Source: Micromonospora rifamycinica (GTDB lineage: Bacteria; Actinomycetota; Actinomycetes; Mycobacteriales; Micromonosporaceae). Taken from it: DNA of 64,000 nt. The notes beneath the pieces are model-generated. The model saw only the letters and a program-made list of their open reading frames with translations, had not been told where the DNA came from and made no database searches. How positions within the stretch are numbered: position 1 is the first letter of the stretch; each line of letters begins with the position of its first letter. The position numbers were made by a program, and so were the translations under genes. This document shows positions 33,893 to 42,224 of the stretch, piece after piece. Location of the stretch: NCBI RefSeq assembly GCF_900090265.1, contig NZ_LT607752.1, positions 4,154,001 to 4,218,000 on the forward strand, in the 5' to 3' direction.

Positions 33893-34607
33893 CGTCGGGG
33901 CCGCCGAGGTGCGGCCGGCGGGTAGGGCCGCCCACCGCTTCCGGGTCGCCGAGGTTCGCCCGGTGTCCGGCCATCGCGCCCGCACCGAAGCCGGAGCCGG
34001 CGAGTCGGCGGACCGGCGCGCTGCGGAGCCGGGGATAGACCTCGGTGACCCGGCGGGCCACCCGGTCCGAGCGGTCGGCCAGCACCAGCGCGACCGACGG
34101 GGTGCCCCGGTCCGCCGCCGCGCCCGCCTCGGCGATCCGGAGCCGCTCGGAGACCACCCGGGCGAAGCCGGCCAGCCAGGAACGGCGGAACGCCGCCGGG
34201 TGCTCGCCGGGCGGGACCACGGTGCCGGCCAGGCCGTGCGCCGCCTGCACCAGCAGCGAGGTGAAGAGCAGATCCACCCGTTCCAGGTCGCTGGCGAAGC
34301 CGAACAGGTGCAGCGTGAAGCCCTGACCGGCCGGTCGGCGCACACAGCGGCAGCGCAGCGGGTCGGCCACCGCCGCGAGCAGCCCGGCCTTGTCCCGGGC
34401 GTACGGGGCGACGACGTCGACCACCCGGTCGCCCACCGGGTCGGTGGTGGGGTCGCGGGCGGCCAGCAGGGCACGGTCGACGCCGTAGCGGGCGATCAGC
34501 TCGGTGGCCTTGGCGGTGAAGGCCGCCGACTCGGCGGGGGTGCAGGCCGCGTCCTCCGCCTGGGCCAACAGCTTGCGCACTTTGCTGAGCATCGCCTCGG
34601 ACATCAC
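33876..34607 (-). CDS. DUF2786 domain protein
   Basis: A 243-residue soluble protein. The N-terminal KVRKLLAQAEDAACTPAESAAFTAKATELIARYGVD is the DUF2786 signature; the rest includes FGFASDLERVDLLFTSLLVQAAHGL and FRRSWLAGFARVVSERL, as in actinobacterial members of the family. Function is unknown. Two Met codons (34607, 34604) can serve as starts. The C-terminus is Gly/Pro-rich and ends in the 25-bp duplication. Confidence 0.8.
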   Translation of the reverse strand: MMSEAMLSKVRKLLAQAEDAACTPAESAAFTAKATELIARYGVDRALLAARDPTTDPVGDRVVDVVAPYARDKAGLLAAVADPLRCRCVRRPAGQGFTLHLFGFASDLERVDLLFTSLLVQAAHGLAGTVVPPGEHPAAFRRSWLAGFARVVSERLRIAEAGAAADRGTPSVALVLADRSDRVARRVTEVYPRLRSAPVRRLAGSGFGAGAMAGHRANLGDPEAVGGPTRRPHLGGPDAGPAR

Positions 34608-34729
34608 CCACAGGTACCACAGACCGCTCGCGGACCTGTCACAGCAGGATCAGAGATCGACAGCTATCATCACCACTCACCGCACCCTGTCCGCGACTCA
34701 GGGTCCACCCCTCTTCCCTGGAGGCACGC

Positions 34730-35143
34730 ATGGCATTCCGGCCCACCCGCCTGACCGCAATCGCCGCCACCCTGCCGCTGCTCTTCGTCGGCACCCCGGC
34801 ACAGGCCGCCCCGGAGACGAACCTCTCCGCCTCGGCCGCCACCTGTTACGGCGGGGCGGTCCGGTCCTACTTCCAGGTCGGCGGCTGGGGCGGCGACGCC
34901 GGCCCGTACCGGGCGAGCACCCGGTGCAAGGACGTCAACGTCAAGAACACCAGCGAGTTCGGCACCGAGGCGTGCGTGGTCTTCATCGACAAGACCAACA
35001 AGTGCAACTACCTCACCTACCTGCCGGCCAAGTCGGACTACATCACCGTCGCCACCAACGTGAAGGACGGGGCGAACTTCAAGGTCCGCTTCTCCAACCT
35101 GCGCTACGAGTACGAGCCACTGGTGGCGTACCACGCGTTCTGA
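34730..35143 (+). CDS. Small secreted protein, unknown family
   Basis: A 137-residue protein with a clear Sec signal peptide (LTAIAATLPLLFVGTPAQAAP, cleavage after AQA near residue 25) and a mature part of about 110 residues with four Cys (TCYGG, TRCKD, EACVV, NKCNY), likely two disulfides. The TGGAGG site supports the ATG. I do not recognise the family. The last codons lie in a 32-bp tandem duplication. Confidence 0.78.
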   Translation: MAFRPTRLTAIAATLPLLFVGTPAQAAPETNLSASAATCYGGAVRSYFQVGGWGGDAGPYRASTRCKDVNVKNTSEFGTEACVVFIDKTNKCNYLTYLPAKSDYITVATNVKDGANFKVRFSNLRYEYEPLVAYHAF

Positions 35144-35194
35144 GCGACCGCCGAGCCGTCCGCCACGCGTTCTGAGCGACCGCCGAGCCGTCCG
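35131..35194. repeat. 32-bp tandem duplication at a gene end
   Basis: Units 35131-35162 and 35163-35194 are identical; each contains ccacgcgttctga, the last codons and stop of the secreted-protein gene. The second copy is non-coding. Confidence 0.9.
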
Positions 35195-35229
35195 CCACGG
35201 GTGTGCCGGCGTGCCGGTGGGGCGCGGTG

Positions 35230-35628
35230 TCAGCCGGCCCGGCTGCGCAGGGTGGCCACGGTCGAGCCGGCGAGGGTGAGCAGGCAGTCCGGTAGCTGCC
35301 CGTCGGCGACCGCCGCCCCGAACAGCGCCTCGCCGGTGTCGGCGTCGTCGTTGGCGTACGCGCTGACGAAGCGGGCCACCCACCTGGTGTCGTACCCCGC
35401 CTCGTCGATGCCCGGGAAGTCCAGCGCGCACGCGCCGGGCGGCGGCGGGTCGCCGACCATGGTGGCGGCCAGGGTCCAGGCGACCGTGTACGCCCCGGCG
35501 AGGCCGGACCGGTCCACCACCGCGTCGAAGGTGCCGACCACCGCGGCTCCGTCTCCGGCCAGCGCCGAGTCGAGCACGGCGGTAGCGTCGGCCAGCGTCT
35601 GATCCGGTACGTCGGTCACCTGGGGCAC
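35230..35628 (-). CDS. Hypothetical protein
   Basis: About 132 residues from a GTG at 35628 (GTG at 35619 also possible). A soluble, acidic helical protein with DATAVLDSALAGDGAAVVGTFDAVV and a central VARFVSAYANDDADTGEALFGAAVADG segment. I do not recognise it. Codon use fits its neighbours. The longer frame to 35775 overlaps the promoter region of the next gene and is not used. Confidence 0.6.
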   Translation of the reverse strand: MPQVTDVPDQTLADATAVLDSALAGDGAAVVGTFDAVVDRSGLAGAYTVAWTLAATMVGDPPPPGACALDFPGIDEAGYDTRWVARFVSAYANDDADTGEALFGAAVADGQLPDCLLTLAGSTVATLRSRAG

Positions 35629-35802
35629 AGTAGGAGGGCAGGTCAAGCGAGAGATCCCGGAAAATGGTGACCACCTGCTGAGACGGCGTGACGGAGCGTA
35701 CGGGCGACTGTCGGGCCGACGACGAGGGCTGCCTCCCTGGTCCCACGGTCGTCGCTGGCACGCTATGGTGCCCACCGGACCTGCGCCGGAGGAAGGACGA
35801 CC

Positions 35803-37155
35803 ATGCTCGTTACACGCGGCCCGCGCGCGGCCATCCTGGCGACGTGCGCGTCGTTCCTGCTCGCCGTCAGTGCGTGCGGGACGACCGACAAGCCCGAGGA
35901 GGCGGCCACCCCGCAGGTGCGCCTGTACGGCACCGACGGCAACATGCAGAACTCCTTCGCCGCCGAGCTGAAGGACCGGGCCGACCTCGTCGACGGCATG
36001 AAGGGCACCACCCCGCTGACGCCCCTCAGCGACGACTTCAAGCAGCGGCTGCGCGCCGTCGATCCGAAGTTGACCGACTACCTCTACGCGGCGGAATCGT
36101 ACGACGCCGTCATGATCAGCGCGCTGGCCGCCCAGCTCGCCGGCAGCACCGATCCGGCCGCCATCGCCAAGCAGATCGTCGGGGTCACCACCAACGGTCA
36201 GCGCTGCACGGACGCGGCGAGCTGCCTGACCCTGGCCCGGGACGGCCAGGACATCGAGTACCGCGGCCCGTCACTGAACCGCGCCGGCTTCACCGACATC
36301 GGGGAGCCGGCCACCGCCAGCTACGCCACCCTGCACTTCGACAACCAGAAGATCAACGACGCGAAGACCGAGTTCGTCGGCGCCGGCGACGAGTCCGGGG
36401 TGAGCACCAGGGCCGCCCCGAAGCCGAAGAAGCAGCGGGGTGGCCGCAACGACGACAGCGACGGCTCGCCGCTGATCCTCGGCGGTCTGCTGCCCAAGAC
36501 CGGCGACCTGGCCCTGGCCTACCCGCCCCTGGCGGCCGGCGTGGCGCTGGCGATCAAGGAGATCAACGCCGCGGGTGGGGTGCTCGGCGACCCGGTGACC
36601 TGGTTCGACGGTGACGACGGCACCAACCCGGCCGTCGCCAAGGCCGCCGTGGCCGCACACGTCAGGAACAAGGTCGACGTCATCATCGGGGCCGCCGCCT
36701 CCGGGATCTCCGCCGCCGTGCTGCCCGACGTGGTGGCGGCCGGCAAGATCCTGTTCTCGCCGTCCAACACCGACGCGGGGTTGAGCCAGGCCGACGACAA
36801 GGGCCTGTACTTCCGCACCGCCCCGCCGGACAGCCTCCAGGGTCGGGCGCTGGCCGACGTGATCCTCCGCGACGGCCCGCACAAGATCGTGGTGGTGGCC
36901 CGCAAGGACTCCTACGGCGAGGGCCTCCAGGAGACCGTCCGGGCCGAGCTGGAACGGGCCGGCTTCGGCAACGACCGGGTGAAGCTGTTCACCTACGACC
37001 CGCCGGCCGACGCCAAGGCCCCGCCGGTCGACTTCGGCAGCCTGGCCGGCGAGATCAAGAACTACAAGCCGGAGGCCGTGCTGGTCATCGGCTTCGGCGA
37101 GTCCGCCGGGCTGATCAAGGCACTGGCCGACGCGGGCGTGCCCATCCGGCACTGA
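35803..37155 (+). CDS. Leu/Ile/Val-type substrate-binding lipoprotein, apparently circularly permuted
   Basis: A 450-residue lipoprotein (LAVSAC lipobox, Cys25; GGAGGAAGGA before the ATG). Both halves look like a type I periplasmic-binding domain, but in swapped order: residues 38-188 (LYGTDGNMQNSF to SYATLHFDNQKIN) resemble the C-terminal half of LivK-like proteins, a basic linker spans about 190-222, and 223-450 (LILGGLLPKTGDLALAYPPL to GLIKALADAGVPIR) resemble the N-terminal half. The end would read straight into the start in a normal protein. It may bind amino acids or related ligands. No ABC permease is adjacent. Confidence 0.85.
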   Translation: MLVTRGPRAAILATCASFLLAVSACGTTDKPEEAATPQVRLYGTDGNMQNSFAAELKDRADLVDGMKGTTPLTPLSDDFKQRLRAVDPKLTDYLYAAESYDAVMISALAAQLAGSTDPAAIAKQIVGVTTNGQRCTDAASCLTLARDGQDIEYRGPSLNRAGFTDIGEPATASYATLHFDNQKINDAKTEFVGAGDESGVSTRAAPKPKKQRGGRNDDSDGSPLILGGLLPKTGDLALAYPPLAAGVALAIKEINAAGGVLGDPVTWFDGDDGTNPAVAKAAVAAHVRNKVDVIIGAAASGISAAVLPDVVAAGKILFSPSNTDAGLSQADDKGLYFRTAPPDSLQGRALADVILRDGPHKIVVVARKDSYGEGLQETVRAELERAGFGNDRVKLFTYDPPADAKAPPVDFGSLAGEIKNYKPEAVLVIGFGESAGLIKALADAGVPIRH

Positions 37156-37159
37156 CCCG

Positions 37160-37206
37160 ACGTCGGCGGGGGCGGCACCGGGGTGAGGTACCGCCCCCGC
37201 CGACGT
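37160..37206. terminator. Strong bidirectional terminator hairpin
   Basis: A 16-bp perfect stem (37160-37175 with 37191-37206) lies between the convergent binding-protein and crotonase genes, abutting the stop codon of the latter. Confidence 0.8.
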
Positions 37207-37950
37207 TCAGCGGGGCCGACGACGCTCCAGGAACTCGGTCATCCGGCGGTGCTTCTCCTCGTCCTCGAAGAGCACCGCCTGGCTGACCAGGTCGAGCTGC
37301 GGGTGGGCGGCGGGCGGGGCGTCCACCGCGAGCTTGGTCAGCCGCAACGCCAGTGCGGAACTTTTGGCCATCTCGTCGAGCAGCCCGTGCGCGGTGGGCA
37401 GCAGCTCCGCCGGCTCGGCCACCACCCGGTTGACCAGGCCGATCCGCAGCGCCTCGTCGGCGTCGACCCGACGGCCGGTGAAGAGGAGTTCCTTGGCCCG
37501 GCCCTCGCCGACCAGGGCCGGCAGCCGGTGGGTCGCCCCCGCGCCGGCCAGGATGCCCAACCGCACCTCGGGCTGGCCGAAGACCGCCCGGGCCGTGCAG
37601 ACCCGCAGGTCGCAGGCGTACGCCAGCTCCGCACCACCGCCCAACGCGGGACCGTCCACGGCGGCCACGCTCGGCATGGGCAGCGCCCGGAGCCGGGCGA
37701 AGGCCGCCGAGTTGATCGCGGCGAGGGCGTCCAGCCGCCCCCGCTCGCGGAGCTGGCCGATGTCCGCGCCGCCCGCGAAGAGACCGTCCGCGCCACCGGT
37801 GAGCAGCAGCAGCCGGGGACGCGCCTCCAGGGCGGCACAGACATCGTGCAGCGCACCGATCAGGTCGGCGTCGATGGCGTTGCGCTTCTCCGGCCGGTCC
37901 AGCGTGACCACCACCCGGTCGGCCAGCTCCTCCACCCGCAACCCGCTCAT
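37207..37950 (-). CDS. Enoyl-CoA hydratase
   Basis: A 247-residue crotonase with catalytic features: LFAGGADIGQL and VDGPALGGGAELAYACDLR (oxyanion hole), FGQPEVRLGILAGAGATHRL with the first catalytic Glu, and AKELLFTG with the second. Hydrates 2-enoyl-CoA in beta-oxidation or an acetoacetyl/butyryl-CoA pathway. The ATG at 37950 overlaps the stop of the 3-hydroxyacyl-CoA dehydrogenase gene (ATGA), so the two act as consecutive steps in one operon. Confidence 0.9.
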   Translation of the reverse strand: MSGLRVEELADRVVVTLDRPEKRNAIDADLIGALHDVCAALEARPRLLLLTGGADGLFAGGADIGQLRERGRLDALAAINSAAFARLRALPMPSVAAVDGPALGGGAELAYACDLRVCTARAVFGQPEVRLGILAGAGATHRLPALVGEGRAKELLFTGRRVDADEALRIGLVNRVVAEPAELLPTAHGLLDEMAKSSALALRLTKLAVDAPPAAHPQLDLVSQAVLFEDEEKHRRMTEFLERRRPR

Positions 37951-38804
37951 CGCCGCCGACCGTCCTGCCACGAGTAGAAGCCCTGCCCGGACTTCTTGCC
38001 GAGCTTCCCGGCGGCGACCATCTCGACCAGCAGCGGCGGCGGCGCGAACCGGTCGCCGTAGGCGGCCTGGAGGGTACGCGCGATGTCCAGCCGCACGTCC
38101 AACCCCACCAGGTCGGTCAGCTCCAACGGGCCGACCGGGTGCCGGTAGCCGAGCACCATCGCCTTGTCCACGTCGGCCGGGCTGGCCACCCCGTCGGCCA
38201 CCATCCGGATCGCCTCCAGCCCGAGGGTCACCCCGAGCCGGGAGGTGGCGAAGCCGGGCAGGTCGCGTACCACGACGGGGTCCTTGCCCAGCGTGCCGGC
38301 GAGCGCGACGGCCGCGGCGGTGGTCTCCGGCGCGGTGGCCGCGCCGACCACCACCTCCAGCAGGGCCATCGCCCAGACCGGGTTGAAGAAGTGCAGCCCG
38401 AGGAAGGACTCCGGGCGGCTCAGCCCCTGCGCCAGCTCGCCGATCGGGATGCTGGAGGTGTTGCTGCCCAGCAGCGCCGGACCCAGCCGTTCCGCCTCGG
38501 CCAGCACCGACCGCTTCAGCTCCGGCCGCTCGGGCACCGCCTCGACGATCACCTCCGGCGCCGGGGCGACCTCGGCGAGCGCGCCCCGCAGGGTGATCCG
38601 CGACCGCTGCGCGGCGGCCTCGTCGGCAGCGAGCTTCCCGCGCTGCACCGCCCGTTCACACAGCTCGTCGAGGCGGACGGCGGCGGCCTCGGCCCGGCCC
38701 CGGTCCACCTCCACCAGCTCGACGGCATAGCCCGCGCCGGCCGCCACGTAGGCGATGCCGAGCCCCATCGTGCCGGCCCCGACGACGACAAGACGACTCA
38801 TCAC
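37947..38804 (-). CDS. 3-hydroxyacyl-CoA (3-hydroxybutyryl-CoA) dehydrogenase
   Basis: A 285-residue NAD-dependent dehydrogenase. SRLVVVGAGTMGLGIAYVAA is the Rossmann motif, LGSNTSSIPIGELA and GLHFFNPVWAMALLEVV are the substrate and catalytic His signatures, and the C-terminal helical domain has GPLELTDLVGLDV and KLGKKSGQGFY. Oxidises 3-hydroxyacyl-CoA after the enoyl-CoA hydratase encoded downstream. The start is ATG at 38804 or the next codon. Confidence 0.92.
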   Translation of the reverse strand: MMSRLVVVGAGTMGLGIAYVAAGAGYAVELVEVDRGRAEAAAVRLDELCERAVQRGKLAADEAAAQRSRITLRGALAEVAPAPEVIVEAVPERPELKRSVLAEAERLGPALLGSNTSSIPIGELAQGLSRPESFLGLHFFNPVWAMALLEVVVGAATAPETTAAAVALAGTLGKDPVVVRDLPGFATSRLGVTLGLEAIRMVADGVASPADVDKAMVLGYRHPVGPLELTDLVGLDVRLDIARTLQAAYGDRFAPPPLLVEMVAAGKLGKKSGQGFYSWQDGRRR

Positions 38805-38970
38805 GCTCCCTCACCGCGCACGGCGACGTGCGGGGTCTCCGGCACGCCCTGCCGCTCGCTTCGCTGACCCATGGGTGCGACCCTATGCAGCACCGTTCCC
38901 GGCGGCATGCGTGGGGCACCGCCACACCGGGTACAGACGGCCCCAACGTCAAGGGAAGGAACCAGTCGAC

Positions 38971-39276
38971 ATGAGCCAGGCACCGGAGACCGTGGACGGC
39001 AGCGGCACCACCGACGGCACGGCGGTCGTGGAGACGCGCGGCAACGAGCGCGTCGACCTGCTCCGCGCCGACACCAACAACGACGGCAAGACCGACGTGT
39101 GGGTGGTGGACACCGACGGCGACGGCCGGGCGGACCTGTTCCAGTTCGACACCGACGGTGACGGCAAGGTCGACATCACCATGGTCGACATCGACGAGGA
39201 CGGCACCCCGGACGAGGTGGTCGACGGCGACGGCGGCCTGCCCCCGGAGCAGCTCCCCCCGACCGTCCAGGTCTGA
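38971..39276 (+). CDS. Small acidic protein with EF-hand-like calcium repeats
   Basis: A 101-residue acidic protein with no signal peptide or membrane segment. Four consecutive loops, DTNNDGKTD, DTDGDGRAD, DTDGDGKVD and DIDEDGTPD, with a fixed spacing of 12 residues match DxDxDG calcium-binding (thrombospondin type 3/dockerin-like) repeats. A cytosolic calcium-binding or buffering role is plausible but unproven. AAGGGAAGGA precedes the ATG; monocistronic. Confidence 0.75.
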   Translation: MSQAPETVDGSGTTDGTAVVETRGNERVDLLRADTNNDGKTDVWVVDTDGDGRADLFQFDTDGDGKVDITMVDIDEDGTPDEVVDGDGGLPPEQLPPTVQV

Positions 39277-39283
39277 CGCGGGC

Positions 39284-39308
39284 GCGGGGGCCGGCCGCCG
39301 GCCCCCGC
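39284..39308. terminator. Bidirectional terminator hairpin
   Basis: A 12-bp perfect stem with a single central C (39284-39295 with 39297-39308) separates the convergent EF-hand-like and methyltransferase genes. Confidence 0.7.
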
Positions 39309-39309
39309 C

Positions 39310-40089
39310 TCACCCCGCCAGCCGCAGGGTGGCCAGATAGTACGGGGCGTCGCGGTCGTCCACGTCGGTCAGCCGCCACGGGGTGCCCCGGACCAGTCCG
39401 GCCAGCTCCTCGGCGGAACAGACCAGGTAGTCGAACCACTCGGTGCCCAGTTCGCGGTAGCGCAGCCGCAGCCGCAGCTGCCCGCCGAGCCGACCCCGTT
39501 GCCGGTTCCGCTCGTGGTAGCCGGTGTGCACCGGATCCGTGGTGCCGTACGGGTCGGTGCCGTGCGCGATGACCTGCGCCCCGGGGCGGGCCAGGGCGGC
39601 GAGCGCGGCGAGGAACGCCGGTGCCCGCTCCCGCCCTTCGATCAGCCCCAGGTTGTTGCCGAGCAGCAGGAACGTGTCGTAGCGCCGGCCGTCGGCGACG
39701 TGCTCGTCGACGGTGCCGAGGACGAGGTCGCGGACCCCCCGGTGCCGGCTGACCCGCAGCGCCCCCGGTGAGGTGTCCAGCCCGGTGACCGGTACGCCGC
39801 GCTCCTGGAGCACCAGCGCGATCCGCCCGCCACCGACGCCGACGTCCAGGGTGGCCCCGCGGGTCCGCTCCACGGCCCGGTGGTCGTACGGCTGCCAGTG
39901 CTCCGGCCCGTCCAGGTAGTGCGCGGCGGGTGCCCCGTTGACCAACCCGTCGTCCCGCTCGATGATCTCGATGACCGGTCGGGGCAGCCGCCCGCCGACC
40001 AGTGGCCGGGGGCCGACCCCGGTGTGCACCGCGTACGCGTCGCGCAGCAGTTCTCCGAACACGTCGCCCAGCCGAGGTTCTCCGGTCAC
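39310..40089 (-). CDS. Class I SAM-dependent methyltransferase
   Basis: About 259 residues. TLDVGVGGGRIALVLQERGVPVTGLDTSPGAL covers motifs I and II of class I methyltransferases, and YDTFLLLGNNLGLIEG follows; the C-terminal half is not recognised. Substrate unknown. GTG at 40089 is used; GTG at 40098 is equally possible and neither has a good ribosome site. Divergent from the PPOX-type gene by about 40 bases. Confidence 0.75.
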   Translation of the reverse strand: MTGEPRLGDVFGELLRDAYAVHTGVGPRPLVGGRLPRPVIEIIERDDGLVNGAPAAHYLDGPEHWQPYDHRAVERTRGATLDVGVGGGRIALVLQERGVPVTGLDTSPGALRVSRHRGVRDLVLGTVDEHVADGRRYDTFLLLGNNLGLIEGRERAPAFLAALAALARPGAQVIAHGTDPYGTTDPVHTGYHERNRQRGRLGGQLRLRLRYRELGTEWFDYLVCSAEELAGLVRGTPWRLTDVDDRDAPYYLATLRLAG

Positions 40090-40132
40090 GACGTGCACGT
40101 TATCGGGGGCCGGTCGCCGTATCCTGGGCGGC

Positions 40133-40513
40133 GTGACCGACCTGGACCGCCTGACGGCGGAGAAGTACGTCCTGCTGACGACGTTCCGCAAGGACGGCCG
40201 CGCGGTGTCCACCCCGGTCTGGGCGGTGCGCGACGGCGACGCCCTGGCGGTCTGGACGGTCACCGACTCGGGGAAGGTCAAGCGGATCCGGCGGGACGGC
40301 ACGGTGACGGTGGCCCCGTGCGACGTGCGGGGTCGTCCGCTGGGGGCGGCGGTGCCGGGTCACGCGGTGCTCTGCGGGCCGGCGGAGAGCGACCGGGTGC
40401 GCCAGCTGCTGCGGCGCAAGTACCGGTTGCTGGGCCGACTGACCCTGCTCGGCAGCCGGCTGCGCCGGGGCGAGGCGGGCACCGTCGGCATCCGGATCAC
40501 CCTGGATCAGTGA
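40133..40513 (+). CDS. PPOX-class (F420/FMN-dependent) protein
   Basis: A 126-residue split-barrel flavin-binding-like protein. KYVLLTTFRKDGRAVSTPVWAVRDGDALAVWTVTDSGKVKRIRRDGTVTVAPCDVRGRPLG is typical of the small PPOX-class actinobacterial oxidoreductases. They use F420 or FMN; the substrate is unknown. GTG start. Divergent from the methyltransferase gene. Confidence 0.82.
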   Translation: MTDLDRLTAEKYVLLTTFRKDGRAVSTPVWAVRDGDALAVWTVTDSGKVKRIRRDGTVTVAPCDVRGRPLGAAVPGHAVLCGPAESDRVRQLLRRKYRLLGRLTLLGSRLRRGEAGTVGIRITLDQ

Positions 40514-40552
40514 CCGACAGCCCGGCCCTGCTGAGCCGGTGACCGCGACGGC

Positions 40553-40625
40553 CGGTCGGTGGGCCGGGGGCGCGGTGGGCCGGGCACGGTGGGCCGGGGG
40601 GGCGGTGGGCCGGGGCGGCCGGGAC
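40553..40625. repeat. Gly-rich-coding ggtgggccggg repeats
   Basis: Four or five imperfect copies of cggtgggccggg lie in the convergent gap between the PPOX and bldC genes. No gene is evident here. Confidence 0.7.
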
Positions 40626-40713
40626 GGCCCGGCCGTAGACATGGCTCAGGGGCGGTGGATCGCCGCTTGCCGCGACGTCCGCCCGCCCCTGAGTCCGGAA
40701 CGCTCTGACCGGG

Positions 40714-40923
40714 TCAGTCCCCCTGGCGTTGCTGGGGGATCTGGCCCTGTAGCAACGCCCGCACCTCCGACTCACGATACCGACGGTGTCCGCCGAGGGT
40801 TCGGATCGCGCTGAGCTTCCCCGCCTTGGCCCATCGGGTCACCGTCTTCGGGTCGACACGGAACATCGACGCCACCTCGGCCGGCGTGAGTAGCGGCTCT
40901 GGTTCGTGCGTTCGCGATGCCAT
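40714..40923 (-). CDS. bldC: Developmental regulator BldC
   Basis: A 69-residue MerR-like winged-helix DNA-binding protein without effector domain. LLTPAEVASMFRVDPKTVTRWAKAGKLSAIRTLGGHRRYRESEV is essentially the BldC sequence known from Streptomyces, where it delays sporulation and binds direct repeats cooperatively. The conserved neighbours (hypothetical gene, Val dehydrogenase, DUF3073, purM, purF) support orthology. ATG at 40923. Confidence 0.96.
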   Translation of the reverse strand: MASRTHEPEPLLTPAEVASMFRVDPKTVTRWAKAGKLSAIRTLGGHRRYRESEVRALLQGQIPQQRQGD

Positions 40924-41174
40924 CGGTCACTCCTCCACATGGATAGACATCGGCCGGGGTCCCGCCGGCCGACGCGTCTCCCATGGTCCGGCTAGTCCCC
41001 GATGTCCGACATGGGCCGAACGGCCGAAGGTCCCTAGACGGACGGATGAACCATGCCCGATTTATCTGACTTTTACACGTCAGAAAGTACCTTATTCGGA
41101 CTCATGATCACGGTTCGTGATGCGTCAACTACGAGAGTGACTCATAATTGACACCCTCACTGGGCGTTTCATGG
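40924..41174. promoter_or_regulatory. bldC upstream region with two inverted repeats
   Basis: A 250-bp non-coding region, AT-rich by local standards between about 41060 and 41160. It contains TCTGAC-(8)-GTCAGA (41065-41084) and ATCACG-GTT-CGTGAT (41107-41121), both perfect. It should hold the bldC promoter and leader and possibly binding sites of developmental regulators. Confidence 0.5.
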
Positions 41175-42014
41175 TCAATTGCACCTCTCCAGGAGCTGGA
41201 TCGCCCGCCACCGGGCGACCAACCGGTCGTACGCCCCCGACGCCTCCTCCGTCTCGCCCCGGGAGAGCCCGGCCAGTCCGATCGCGGCCAGCTCCGGCGA
41301 ATCGTCCGCCGCCAGCGTCTCGTCGGAGAGCAGCTGCACCAGGCCGCCGTAGTCCAGCTCGACCACCGAACGCGGGTGGAACTCCTCCAACCACCGGGCG
41401 GCCTCCTCCACCGCCTCGGTGATCGGGGCCTCCCCGATCGACTTCTTCAGCACCGACAGCGCCCGGGAGGCCCGCCGACGGGCCTTGGAGATCTCCGTCC
41501 GGTAGCGCAGCGTCCGCCGCCCCGGCCGGGTGACCAGATCCCGCTCACCCGCCTCGAAGAGCACGAACCACCGCAGCGGCACGCCCCAGGTGGCGATCTG
41601 CTCGTGCAGCCGGGGCACCCCGTGCTCCAGCACCCGCGCGCCGCTGCGCCAGTCCTCCACCACCGTCTTGGCCTGCCCGGCCAGGACCGGCGGGACGAAC
41701 GCGTCGGCGATCACCGACGGCACCCCCTCCCGGGCGCTGAGCGCCGCCTCGGCGACCCGGACCCGCAGGTTCCACGGGCAGACCAGCAGCACGTCGTCGG
41801 ACTCCAGGACGTACGCCTCGTCGGGCAGCTCGGGCAGCCGGGTCCACCCCGCGCCGAGCGCCGCGATGACCGAGGTCCGTTGCCGGCCCGGCCCCTCCGA
41901 CGGGGCCACCGCCCGCCCCTCCCGCACGTAGCGCCGCCAGTACGACTGACGGTCCCGGTCGAAGGCGGTCAGCGGCTCGTACACGCGCAGGTAAGAAGCG
42001 AAGAGCGACGGCAC
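41175..42014 (-). CDS. Conserved hypothetical protein next to bldC
   Basis: About 279 residues, soluble, helical in the C-terminal third (RYRTEISKARRRASRALSVLKKS, then VEEAARWLEEFHPRSVVELDYGGLVQLL). I know no function. From memory, a hypothetical gene occupies the same position between bldC and the Val dehydrogenase in Streptomyces. GTG at 42014 with GGAGG eight bases upstream is better than the longer frame to 42119. Confidence 0.75.
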   Translation of the reverse strand: MPSLFASYLRVYEPLTAFDRDRQSYWRRYVREGRAVAPSEGPGRQRTSVIAALGAGWTRLPELPDEAYVLESDDVLLVCPWNLRVRVAEAALSAREGVPSVIADAFVPPVLAGQAKTVVEDWRSGARVLEHGVPRLHEQIATWGVPLRWFVLFEAGERDLVTRPGRRTLRYRTEISKARRRASRALSVLKKSIGEAPITEAVEEAARWLEEFHPRSVVELDYGGLVQLLSDETLAADDSPELAAIGLAGLSRGETEEASGAYDRLVARWRAIQLLERCN

Positions 42015-42224
42015 CGCGCGATCCTCCCACGAAACCCCGTGCCGGTGCCGCCGCCGTCGTACACTGCCGGACCCGGCCGGGCCGGCCGGTGGGCGGGGCC
42101 GCCGCGCGGACCACGCCACCCGTGTCGAGCGACACTAGGCTCACCAGGGTCGGCAGCATCCCCGCCGGCACACCCCCACCAGGTCCGCGCCCCACGAGGA
42201 CGCACACCGACACAGGAGCAAGCC

